From assembly GCA_963517805.1 (NCBI GenBank), contig CAUQHD010000003.1, forward strand, positions 1-26,097: 26,097 bases of DNA, in the 5' to 3' direction. This document shows positions 16,321-23,088 of this stretch, one piece after another; positions within the stretch are counted from its first letter, which is position 1, and each line of letters starts with the position of its first letter. The DNA is from JABCPE02 sp963517805 (GTDB taxonomy: Bacteria > Bacteroidota > Bacteroidia > Flavobacteriales > Weeksellaceae). The position numbers were made by a program, and so were the translations under genes. A model generated the notes under the pieces. That model was not told where the DNA came from and did not search any database. It worked only from the letters and a program-made list of their open reading frames with translations.

Positions 16321-17175
16321 CTAATCCAAAAGAAGTTCCTGCATTTGGGACTCCGTTCCGTTGTAGATGTTCAGGTCTACTTTCACATTTACCCCTGGGG
16401 AAATGCCGTTTTCGGTAAACTGCCACATCTGCCATTCATCTACATCAGAAGGGGCTGGGACATCGTTGTAATTGGCGAGCCAGAGTGGGTATCCGCCTAA
16501 CCTGCCGCGGAGATAGTCCTTGTAAAAATGATAATAAGTATAAACTATGGGCTTCCTGCCATAGGCCTGCTCCACGATACCAAGCCAAGTTTTGACATCG
16601 GCAAGATACTGCTCCTTAGACTTCCTGCGAGGCAGTTTTTCTATATCTAAAACAGGCAGAAAATCACCACTTTGGAGTTTAACTTTATCCAAATAAGACC
16701 GAGCCTGAAGGACAGGGTCTTCATCGGGACGGTAGAAATGGTAAGCTCCTCTTGCAAGGCCGTGCTGCTTGGCTTTCTGCCAGAAATGGTCAAAATGATT
16801 GTCCTTGGCGCTATTTCCCATAGTAGCACGAAGAATAATAAAACGGAGCGGAATGGCTCCTTTGGCAATCGTGAGGCTGTCCCAAAGGATATCTTCCCGC
16901 CTCTGATAGTGGGAAATATCCATCCCAAAAGTCTTATTGGAATACAGATGGATGATTTTGTCTATTCGTTTCTCCTCTTGAGCTGTATTTTTCAGGGTTT
17001 TGTGTTCATATTTATGGAAATACAGGGCATAATAGTATAATATCTGGTTCTTTTTGAGAAGGGCTATCAGCAAAATACTCAATACAAAGAACAACGAAAG
17101 CACACTTACAAAAAAGTATCTGCTTTTATCTTTCTTTTGGGTTATTTTAGGGTGCTTTTTGGTAGTTTTTGCCAT
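16321..17175 (-). CDS. GH25 lysozyme-type muramidase with N-terminal membrane anchor
   Basis: Glycoside hydrolase family 25 enzymes cut the beta-1,4 bond between MurNAc and GlcNAc of peptidoglycan. The 284 residues comprise a basic cytoplasmic tail, one membrane segment (about 21-40, SRYFFVSVLSLFFVLSILLI) without a cleavage site, and the GH25 barrel from about 83 (FGMDISHYQ, Asp 86) through LPVLDIE (Asp 177, Glu 179, the expected catalytic pair) to WQFTENGISPGVNVKVDLN. The enzyme therefore probably sits in the inner membrane facing the periplasm and acts on the cell's own wall rather than as a released lysin. It has no clear promoter of its own. Confidence 0.92.
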   Translation of the reverse strand: MAKTTKKHPKITQKKDKSRYFFVSVLSLFFVLSILLIALLKKNQILYYYALYFHKYEHKTLKNTAQEEKRIDKIIHLYSNKTFGMDISHYQRREDILWDSLTIAKGAIPLRFIILRATMGNSAKDNHFDHFWQKAKQHGLARGAYHFYRPDEDPVLQARSYLDKVKLQSGDFLPVLDIEKLPRRKSKEQYLADVKTWLGIVEQAYGRKPIVYTYYHFYKDYLRGRLGGYPLWLANYNDVPAPSDVDEWQMWQFTENGISPGVNVKVDLNIYNGTESQMQELLLD

Positions 17176-17206
17176 GTTTTTTCTTCTAAGAATAAAAACG
17201 AAAATA

Positions 17207-17232
17207 AATCCCTGAAAGTGAATTCAAGGATT
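17207..17232 (-). terminator. Hairpin terminator after the E2 gene
   Basis: On the minus strand AATCCTTGAA pairs with TTCAGGGATT over 10 bp with one G-U pair and a 6-nt loop, followed by the U-rich TATTTTCGTTTTTATT. On the plus strand it has one mismatch but a perfect T-run, so direction is less certain; the only gene it can serve is the minus-strand E2 gene, 8 bp away. Confidence 0.65.
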
Positions 17233-17240
17233 TTTTTATT

Positions 17241-18539
17241 TTAAATTTCAGTATTGATATCAAATTCTTCTAAATAATCATGAACGCGCTTGAGGAAACC
17301 ACCTCCCAGTGAGCCATCCACCACTCTGTGGTCGTAGGAATGAGACATGAACATCTTCTGTCTGATGGCTATCACATCTCCTTGCGGTGTTTCCAGCACG
17401 GCAGGTTTCTTCACGATAGCACCAATAGCCAAAATAGCCACCTGAGGCTGAAGAATGATAGGGGTTCCCATCAGATTGCCGAATGTTCCTATATTGGAAA
17501 TGGTATAAGTAGCTCCTTGGATATCCTGCGGAGATAATTTTTTATCTCTTGCCTTCTGAACTAATGAATTGATGGCTTTCGCAAGGCCGCTCAGGCTGAG
17601 CTGGTCTGCATTTTTGATAACAGGAACTATCAAATTACCATCTGGAAGAGCCGTAGCAATACCTATATTGATGTTTCTTTTCTTGATAATCTTATCTCCA
17701 TCTATGGAAACATTTATCATAGGGAAGTCTTGGATGGCTTTTACCACTGCCCTCACGAAAATAGGCATATAGGTAAGTTTCTCTCCCTCCCTTTTCTCAA
17801 AGGCAGATTTGTTTTTGGTTCGCCAGTTTACAATATTCGTTACATCGCTCTCTATGAAAGAAGTTACATGCGGAGAAACCTGCTTGCTTCGGAGCATATT
17901 CTCTGCTATAATCTTCCGCATTCTGTCCATTTCTATTATTTCGTCTCCATCTGCTATAGGGATTACAAGGGCAGGAGCGCTAATAGATACAGGCGCTTCA
18001 GGTCTTACAGCTGCTGTTTCTTGAGTTTTTCCTCTATTGCTAAGGAAACCTAAAATATCCTCTTTGGTAATTCTACCTTCCAAGCCGCTGCCTTTTATCT
18101 GCTTCAGTTCTGCTTCGGTAATTTTTTCTTCTTGAATAATGGATTTTACCAAAGGCGAAAGATAAAGCCCATCTACATTGATAGAAGTAGAAACTGCCGA
18201 AGTGACAGGTTTTTCTAATTCTTGGATTATATTTTCTTCTACTTTGCTTTCTTCCTGCGGTGCTGGTTCAGGCTGAGCTGCAGGCTCTGCGGAAGTTCCT
18301 TCTATTTCTAATATTGCGATAGGTTCGCCTACTTTGGCAATCCCATCTTTTTGCACTAAAATCTTCAAAATCTTACCAGAAACAGGAGTAGGCACATCAG
18401 AATCTACCTTATCTGTAGCGATTTCCACTACGCTGTCGTCCTCCGCTACAAAATCGCCTTCCTTAAAAAGCCATTCTATTACAGTGGCCTCCATCACACC
18501 TTCTCCCATGGAAGGTAATAATAATTTATATTCTGCCAT
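17241..18539 (-). CDS. Dihydrolipoamide acyltransferase (E2) of a 2-oxo acid dehydrogenase, probably branched-chain
   Basis: E2 forms the core of a 2-oxo acid dehydrogenase complex and passes acyl groups from lipoyl-lysine to CoA. The 432 residues show a lipoyl domain (1-77; lipoyl-lysine Lys 44 in ATDKVDSD), an Ala/Pro/Glu-rich linker, a peripheral subunit-binding domain (about 126-168; YLSPLVKSI, then LEGRITKEDIL) and the catalytic domain ending SHSYDHRVVDGSLGG (His 404, Asp 408). The NIGTFGNLMGTPIILQPQVA stretch resembles branched-chain (bkd) E2 more than pyruvate E2. It stands alone here, without E1 or E3 genes, so which complex it serves is inferred from similarity only. Confidence 0.92.
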   Translation of the reverse strand: MAEYKLLLPSMGEGVMEATVIEWLFKEGDFVAEDDSVVEIATDKVDSDVPTPVSGKILKILVQKDGIAKVGEPIAILEIEGTSAEPAAQPEPAPQEESKVEENIIQELEKPVTSAVSTSINVDGLYLSPLVKSIIQEEKITEAELKQIKGSGLEGRITKEDILGFLSNRGKTQETAAVRPEAPVSISAPALVIPIADGDEIIEMDRMRKIIAENMLRSKQVSPHVTSFIESDVTNIVNWRTKNKSAFEKREGEKLTYMPIFVRAVVKAIQDFPMINVSIDGDKIIKKRNINIGIATALPDGNLIVPVIKNADQLSLSGLAKAINSLVQKARDKKLSPQDIQGATYTISNIGTFGNLMGTPIILQPQVAILAIGAIVKKPAVLETPQGDVIAIRQKMFMSHSYDHRVVDGSLGGGFLKRVHDYLEEFDINTEI

Positions 18540-18558
18540 AATATTTTATTACGAACGA

Positions 18559-18590
18559 CAAAGATAAGATTTCTTATTTAATTTTTCCAA
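18559..18590 (-). promoter_or_regulatory. Promoter of the E2 gene
   Basis: Minus strand: TTG (18590-18588), 21-bp spacer, TATCTTTG (18566-18559). The -7 box is perfect and the spacer slightly long. Transcription would start near 18552, giving a leader of only about 13 nt before the ATG at 18539. Confidence 0.65.
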
Positions 18591-18672
18591 TGAGGCGCTT
18601 ATAAATTTAATTTTGTATCAGTAAATGAGATTTTTCATATTCCTGTTGTCCTTTTTATTCTCGCCGATTCTA

Positions 18673-18680
18673 TATTTTTG
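18673..18680 (+). promoter_or_regulatory. Promoter -7 box of the SulP gene
   Basis: TATTTTTG fits TAnnTTTG. The nearest upstream TTG (18646-18648) is 24 bp away, longer than usual. A perfect 7-1-7 palindrome starts 2 bp downstream, at the expected start of transcription. Confidence 0.45.
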
Positions 18681-18681
18681 C

Positions 18682-18696
18682 ATTTTATTATAAAAT
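18682..18696 (+). promoter_or_regulatory. AT-only 7-1-7 palindrome at the SulP start site
   Basis: ATTTTAT-T-ATAAAAT is a perfect inverted repeat overlapping the predicted transcription start. It has the same 7-1-7 form as the palindrome before the TonB-receptor operon. Because it consists only of A and T, chance occurrence is quite likely. Confidence 0.25.
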
Positions 18697-18704
18697 TAAA
18701 TGTT

Positions 18705-20210
18705 ATGAACAAGATATTACAATTTTTCAACCTTGATGAGAAGATTAACTGGCGCGTGGAAATCTTAGCAGGTCTCACTGTAGCGATGACCATGATTCCC
18801 GAATCCCTTTCTTTTGCTATTTTGGCTGGTTTTCCGCCGCTTTCTGGGCTTTATGCGGCATTTATTGCGGGGCTGGTGGCAGCTATGTTCGGGGGAAGAC
18901 CAGGCCTTATCTCTGGTGGGGCTGGTGCTACGGTGGTTACGCTCATCGCTTTGATAAAATCCCACAGCTTAGAATACGCTTTTGCCGCGGTGGCATTAGC
19001 GGGAGTTATCCAAATTCTGGTGGGAATTTTCAAATGGGCTAAATACATCTGCCTCGTGCCGGAATCAGTAATGTATGGCTTTGTAAACGGACTTGCATTT
19101 ATCATTTTTTCTGCCCAGCTGCAGCAGTTTCAGGTAAATGTGGGAGGAGAAATGCAGTGGATGACAGGCACTCCTATGTTTATAATGGCAGGATTGGTCA
19201 CTCTTACTATTTTAATTACCTATTTCTTCCCTAAAATTTCCAAAGCGGTGCCTTCCTCTCTCATGGCGATTATTGTAGTCTTTGCGGTAGTTCTTATTTT
19301 CGGTATTGAGACCAAAACCGTGGGCGATATTTCGCCTATCAGCGGTTCTCTGCCGCCTTTTCATATCCCTAATATACCTTTTACTTGGGAGACTTTTATG
19401 ATTATCCTCCCTTATGGTGCGGTAGTAGCTGCGGTGGGGCTTACAGAGGGACTTTTGACGCTTAATTTAGTGGATGAAATCACTGAAACCAAAGGAAACG
19501 GCTCACGAGAGTCTCTAGCACAAGGGGCATCTAATATCCTGAACGGCTTTTTCAATGGAATGGGAGGCTGCCCTATGATTGCACAGACCTTAGTAAATCT
19601 AAATGCTGGGGCAAGAAGCCGTATCGCAGGAGTAGTAGCTGCGGTGACTATCATTCTCATCGTTTTGGTGGCTGCTCCTATTATTGAGAAAATTCCAATG
19701 GCTGCCCTTACAGGGGTAATGATGGTTGTGGCGTTTTTAACCTTCAAATGGTCCAGCTTTAAAATCATCAACAAGATGCCAAAGACCGATGTATGGGTAA
19801 TGGCTATCGTAACTTTCGTTACCATCTTTTCGCACAACCTTGCCGTAGCTGTTTTGATAGGCATCATCATCTCAGCGCTTAATTTTACTTGGCAAAAAGC
19901 CAATAAAATGTCTGCCTCTACGGAAACTAACGAAAACGAAAAGGTTTATTTCTTAGATGGGCCGCTGTTCTTCGGGTCTGTAAGTTCTTTTGAACAGCTT
20001 TTGGATATCAAAAATGACCCAAAACAAGTAATTTTAGACCTCTCGCAGTGCAATGTAAAAGATATGAGTGCCCTGCAGTCTCTAAACAAAGTCACTGCAA
20101 AATACTCCGCACTGGATAAAGAACTTCTGCTGAGAAATCTAAGTCCCGACTCACTAAAACTCATCAGAAAATCTGAACCTTTAATCAAAGTAAATATCAT
20201 AGAAAACTAA
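18705..20210 (+). CDS. SulP-family inorganic anion transporter with STAS domain
   Basis: An inner-membrane secondary transporter of the SulP/SLC26 family; members carry sulfate, bicarbonate or dicarboxylates, and the sequence does not settle which. From ATG 18705 the protein has 501 residues. An in-frame TTG at 18678 would add nine residues but lies inside the promoter box, so it is rejected. The N-terminal family motif AGLTVAMTMIPESLSFAILAG and PGLISGGAGATVV is followed by about a dozen hydrophobic segments and a cytoplasmic STAS domain (about 420-501; VILDLSQCNVKDMSALQSL). It is followed by its own terminator and is divergent from the E2 gene. Confidence 0.93.
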   Translation: MNKILQFFNLDEKINWRVEILAGLTVAMTMIPESLSFAILAGFPPLSGLYAAFIAGLVAAMFGGRPGLISGGAGATVVTLIALIKSHSLEYAFAAVALAGVIQILVGIFKWAKYICLVPESVMYGFVNGLAFIIFSAQLQQFQVNVGGEMQWMTGTPMFIMAGLVTLTILITYFFPKISKAVPSSLMAIIVVFAVVLIFGIETKTVGDISPISGSLPPFHIPNIPFTWETFMIILPYGAVVAAVGLTEGLLTLNLVDEITETKGNGSRESLAQGASNILNGFFNGMGGCPMIAQTLVNLNAGARSRIAGVVAAVTIILIVLVAAPIIEKIPMAALTGVMMVVAFLTFKWSSFKIINKMPKTDVWVMAIVTFVTIFSHNLAVAVLIGIIISALNFTWQKANKMSASTETNENEKVYFLDGPLFFGSVSSFEQLLDIKNDPKQVILDLSQCNVKDMSALQSLNKVTAKYSALDKELLLRNLSPDSLKLIRKSEPLIKVNIIEN

Positions 20211-20230
20211 ATTTAGCTTCAAAAAAGAAG

Positions 20231-20258
20231 AAAGATACCGCCTGTATGTATCTTTTTT
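20231..20258 (+). terminator. Rho-independent terminator after SulP
   Basis: AAAGATAC (20231-20238) pairs with GTATCTTT (20248-20255) over 8 bp with a 9-nt loop and is followed directly by more T residues. It lies 20 bp after the stop. Confidence 0.75.
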
Positions 20259-20261
20259 CTG

Positions 20262-20279
20262 TATATTTGTGTATATTTG
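20262..20279 (+). promoter_or_regulatory. Tandem -7 boxes before the thioredoxin-like gene
   Basis: Two copies of TATATTTG (20262-20269 and 20272-20279), 10 bp apart, both fit the Bacteroidota -7 box. There is no TTG at either -33 position. The second would start transcription near 20286, 13 nt before the ATG at 20299. Confidence 0.45.
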
Positions 20280-20298
20280 CATCTATAAATTTTTCAGT

Positions 20299-20829
20299 AT
20301 GAAAAAAATAGCACAATACAGCCTTGTTTTACTCGCTTTTTGCTCCTCCATAGCCTGCTATAAGGAGAAAGAAATCTATAACCGAAGCGTAGAGACAGAG
20401 AAATACGGCAAAATGCTGCTGGGAAGACAGACTAAAAGCCAACTGAGACAAGAGCCTTTCAACTCTTGGTTTGATGAGGAATACAACAGCTATGAATACG
20501 ACCCACAGGTGCTGAAAGAACTGAAAAAAAACAACCTAAATACCTGCCATATCACCGTTTTCTTTGGGACTTGGTGCGGAGACACCCACCGCGAACTCCC
20601 AAGACTGATAAAAGTGCTGGATGCAGCCAAGTTTCCAGAAGAGAAACTTACCCTAATTGCGGTAAATAGGAAGATAGAAACACCTAACGGGGAGGATGTA
20701 CCCTACAACATCCGCAGAGTGCCTACCATCATCGTGAAAAAATACGGCAAGGAAGCAGGCAGAATCATAGAAATGACACAGAGCGGCTCGATAGAGACCG
20801 ATTTACTGAACATCATCAAGAAGAAATAA
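20299..20829 (+). CDS. Thioredoxin-like lipoprotein with a CGDT site
   Basis: A 176-residue protein starting at ATG 20299; an in-frame GTG at 20269 lies inside the promoter boxes and would spoil the signal peptide. It has a hydrophobic signal ending in SIAC (Cys 20, probable lipid anchor; Cys 15 is an alternative). The thioredoxin fold follows: TCHITVFFGTWCGDTHRELP (Cys 83, Cys 93) and the cis-Pro loop NIRRVPTIIV. The active-site Cys 93 is in a C-G-D-T sequence, so the second redox Cys of the usual C-x-x-C is absent. Related WCGDS/T proteins occur widely in Bacteroidota. The protein probably acts in the periplasm, but as disulfide chemistry or binding only is open. Confidence 0.82.
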   Translation: MKKIAQYSLVLLAFCSSIACYKEKEIYNRSVETEKYGKMLLGRQTKSQLRQEPFNSWFDEEYNSYEYDPQVLKELKKNNLNTCHITVFFGTWCGDTHRELPRLIKVLDAAKFPEEKLTLIAVNRKIETPNGEDVPYNIRRVPTIIVKKYGKEAGRIIEMTQSGSIETDLLNIIKKK

Positions 20830-20869
20830 GTGTTCTTATTCATAATATGTAATTTTTATAGTTAGGAGA

Positions 20870-20902
20870 AAAGGGAGAGTTTTTACTTTCCCTTTCTTTT
20901 TT
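20870..20902 (+). terminator. Rho-independent terminator after the thioredoxin-like gene
   Basis: AAAGGGAGAG (20870-20879) pairs with CTTTCCCTTT (20886-20895) over 10 bp with one G-U pair and a 6-nt loop, then C and six T. An outer GGAGAA / TTCTCC (20865-20870, 20905-20910) could extend it. Confidence 0.8.
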
Positions 20903-20910
20903 GCTTCTCC

Positions 20911-21050
20911 AAGATAGTTTTATCTATTTCCAAGATAGTTTCAGCTGCTTTAGAAATAGTTTTAATTATCTCCGAGACAATTTTATTCACTTCGGGAATA
21001 GTTTTAAAAAAGAAAGAGGCAGTTTTGGCTGCCTCTCTGCTGGTTATTTG
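20911..21050. repeat. 21-bp repeat array A (about six units)
   Basis: Units of exactly 21 bp, aligned on a (G/A)TTTTA/G core at 20917, 20938, 20959, 20980, 21001 and 21022. The core is usually preceded by GATA or AATA. On the minus strand each unit reads as a seven-residue K-T-I-x-E-x-x-like heptad in the same frame as the interrupted gene just upstream, but a stop codon (21054-21056) lies between. On the plus strand it gives a D/N-S-F-x-x-F heptad, part of a 111-codon open frame that I regard as a by-product. Confidence 0.85.
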
Positions 21051-21053
21051 TAC

Positions 21054-21575
21054 TTATTTTTCTGTTTCAGGGGTGTTGTTATCTATTTTAGGATTATTTT
21101 CTTCATTTTTTTTGGACTTGCTGGTTCTTCCAGGGAACTGTTTCTGCAGATCAGCATAGACTGTCTGGGCATTAGGAGCATTGGTCTGTGCTGCCACCTT
21201 CGCTCCTCTATAGAAAACTATTCCGCTGTGGTATAAATCAGACCCGATGAGCATTGCAGTGTCTTCAAATCTGTTGAAAATAGCATTGAGCCTTCTTAAC
21301 CTCGGTAAAAGAGCCTATCTTACCTCAAAATCTTTATAAAATTCCGTAGTATCTATATGTTTCATCACCAGTTCTGGATATTGTTCCATATAGTTTTTTA
21401 CCCGTACTATCCAGTCTTCCGTTTTATGCCCTATACGGCTGTATTCTTTGCGTTCATCGGGCGTTAGATTGATAAATTTGTTCTGGGTAACCATCTCCAA
21501 GTCAGATAATGCCCTGTCTATCTGCTGTAGTTCTTGTGCGTTGAGCTCTATGCTCAGTAAATTTTCCGATACCAT
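21054..21575 (-). pseudogene. Bacteroidota hypothetical protein gene interrupted by one in-frame TAG
   Basis: Two open stretches (21575-21315 and 21254-21054) lie in the same frame, and the only interruption is a TAG at 21317-21315. Read through it, the 173-codon product matches a protein family I know from many Bacteroidota: an N-terminal part with LTPDERKEYSRIGHKTEDW and QYPELVMKHIDTTEFYKDF, then past the stop RLRRLNAIFNRFEDTAMLIG, SDLYHSGIVFYRGAKVAA and VYADLQKQFPGR, then a polar tail. The similarity runs without shift across the TAG, so the cause is a single substitution, a sequencing error, or genuine read-through. Function of the family is unknown. A promoter candidate remains at 21621-21651. 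Confidence 0.8.
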
Positions 21576-21620
21576 AATCTTTTTTTTATTTAAAATTAAA
21601 CTTCAGTGAAAAATTTTAGC

Positions 21621-21651
21621 GAAAGGTATTATTTTATTTTGATAAAAACAA
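21621..21651 (-). promoter_or_regulatory. Putative promoter of the interrupted gene
   Basis: Minus strand: TTG (21651-21649), 20-bp spacer, TACCTTTC (21628-21621), one base short of TAnnTTTG. It lies 46 nt upstream of the ATG at 21575. Confidence 0.45.
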
Positions 21652-21672
21652 GATAAAAGTCTAAAAATAAGA

Positions 21673-22113
21673 CCAATATCTATTTCCAAAATAGTTTTAG
21701 GTATCTCCATGGGAGTTTTTTTTATTTCAAAGATAATTTTAGTAGGGATTAAGATATTTTTGAATAACACTCTATTGCATTTTTAGTAATAAAATATGGT
21801 TTTTATTATCAATTTTATACCAAAAACTATTTCCGAGATAGTTTTAATCACCTAAAAGATAGTTTTATCTATATCTGAAATAGTTTTAATTAGCTCTAAA
21901 ATAGTTTTAGCCTCTTCGGAGATAGTTTTAATTATTTCTAAAATGGTTTTAGTCCCTTCGGAGATAGTTTTAATTATTTCTAAAATAGTTTTAATTAGTT
22001 CTAAAATAGTTTTAATTATTTTTAAAATAGTTTTAATTATTTTTAAAATAGTTTTAGCCTCTTAAGAAATGGTTTTAATGGTCTCCGAGATAGTTTTTGG
22101 TGGGGGAGTGCTG
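21673..22113. repeat. 21-bp repeat array B (about 20 positions, 13 in an unbroken run)
   Basis: The GTTTTA-type core occurs at 21841, 21862, 21883, and so on every 21 bp up to 22093: thirteen units with no insertion or deletion. Decayed units continue the same phase upstream at 21694, 21715, 21736, 21757 and 21799. A typical unit is AATAGTTTTAATTA plus TTTCTAA, alternating with a more GC-rich version containing CCTCTTCGGAG. Minus-strand reading gives K-T-I-L/S-E-x-x heptads, but with stops at 21852-21854 and 22062-22064 and no start codon. The array ends about 20 bp before the mdh promoter box. Confidence 0.93.
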
Positions 22114-22130
22114 GGTTTAAGAATAATTTT

Positions 22131-22138
22131 TATCTTTG
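22131..22138 (+). promoter_or_regulatory. Promoter -7 box of mdh
   Basis: TATCTTTG is a perfect match to the Bacteroidota -7 element. Transcription would start near 22145, about 20 nt before the ATG. No TTG sits at the proper -33 distance; the repeat array with its regularly spaced T-tracts ends directly upstream. Confidence 0.65.
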
Positions 22139-22164
22139 CAGGCTTGTTTTAAAGAGAAGAAAGA

Positions 22165-23088
22165 ATGAAGATAACGGTAATAGGTGCCGGTGCAGTGGGA
22201 GCTACCTGCGCAGAATACATTGCAATGAGGAATTTCACCAGCGAGGTGATTTTGGTGGATATAAAAGAAGGCCTTGCCGAGGGTAAAGCTATGGACCTGA
22301 TGCAGACAGCTGCCGTAGAGGGCTTTGATACGAAGGTTACGGGCGTTACTAATGATTTTAGTGCGACCAAAAACTCGCAGATAGTGGTCATCACCTCAGG
22401 TATTCCCAGAAAACCAGGCATGACGCGCGAGGAACTGATAGGAGTGAATGCGGATATTGTAACCTCTGTGGCGGAAAAAGCCCTCCAATACTCGCCCAAC
22501 GCTATTTTTATAGTCCTTACCAACCCTATGGATACGATGACTTACCTTGTCCATCAGCGTTTTGGGCTTCCTCGGAATAGAATCATAGGGCTGGGCGGAG
22601 CCTTAGATTCGGCACGCTTTCGCTACCGCCTCGCCGAAGCGTTGGACTGCCCTATTTCGGATGTGCATGGGATGGTCATCGCTGCTCATTCGGACACGGG
22701 AATGCTCCCGCTCATTAGTAAAGCGACCAGAAATGGCATCTCCGTTTCAGAATTTCTGGATGAAGAAACTCAAAACCATGTTGTAGAAGCCACAAAGCTG
22801 GGCGGAGCTACTTTAGTGAAGCTCTTGGGAACTTCTGCATGGTATGCGCCAGGGGCGGCAGTGGCAGGATTGGTGCATTCCATCATCAACGACCAGAGAA
22901 AAATGATTCCTTGTTCGGCTTTCCTCTGCGGAGAGTACGGCGAAACGGACATCTGTCTGGGGGTACCCTGCATTATCGGCAGAAATGGGATAGAAGAGAT
23001 AGTCCCTCTACAGCTGAATGAAGATGAAAAGGAGAAATTCAGAGCCTCGGCACAAGCAGTGAGGAAGATAAATGAAACCCTGCATTAG
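22165..23088 (+). CDS. mdh: Malate dehydrogenase (LDH-like type)
   Basis: Catalyses the NAD-dependent interconversion of malate and oxaloacetate in the TCA cycle. The 307 residues show the NAD-binding GAGAVGATCAEYI at the N-terminus, the cofactor Asp in VILVDIKEG, the malate-specific arginine loop SGIPRKPGMTREE, NPMDTMTYL, and the substrate Arg in LDSARFRYRL. The catalytic His is in MVIAAHSDTGMLPL, where most bacterial enzymes of this type have GGHGDT-MVPL, so the active-site segment is unusual while the His and Asp/Thr remain. The C-terminal half (LLGTSAWYAPGAAVAG, VPCIIGRNGIEEIV) is typical. The gene overlaps the end of the convergent permease gene by 4 bp. Confidence 0.92.
   Translation: MKITVIGAGAVGATCAEYIAMRNFTSEVILVDIKEGLAEGKAMDLMQTAAVEGFDTKVTGVTNDFSATKNSQIVVITSGIPRKPGMTREELIGVNADIVTSVAEKALQYSPNAIFIVLTNPMDTMTYLVHQRFGLPRNRIIGLGGALDSARFRYRLAEALDCPISDVHGMVIAAHSDTGMLPLISKATRNGISVSEFLDEETQNHVVEATKLGGATLVKLLGTSAWYAPGAAVAGLVHSIINDQRKMIPCSAFLCGEYGETDICLGVPCIIGRNGIEEIVPLQLNEDEKEKFRASAQAVRKINETLH

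Noticed and set aside
16240..16500. Plus-strand frame of 86 codons starting MTMSALSG
   Set aside because: It overlaps the end of the GH25 gene in antisense, and the promoter and terminator of the interval both point to the minus strand.
18678..18704. Longer SulP start at TTG 18678
   Set aside because: It lies within the -7 box of the promoter; ATG 18705 gives the family N-terminus.
20901..21236. Plus-strand 111-codon frame with a regular D/N-S-F-x-x-F heptad
   Set aside because: Its regularity comes from the 21-bp DNA repeat; beyond the array it runs antisense through the conserved interrupted gene, and it has no promoter or conserved domain.
21855..22061. Minus-strand K-T-I-L-E-I-I heptad frame in array B as a coiled-coil gene
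   Set aside because: It has no start codon and is bounded by in-frame stops at 22062-22064 and 21852-21854; it may be a remnant but is not an intact gene.
21673..22113. CRISPR array
   Set aside because: The period of 21 bp leaves no spacers, units drift in sequence and no cas gene is present.
23085..23088. 4-bp overlap of the convergent mdh and permease genes as a regulatory device
   Set aside because: Short overlaps of convergent stop codons are common and no hairpin marks the spot.
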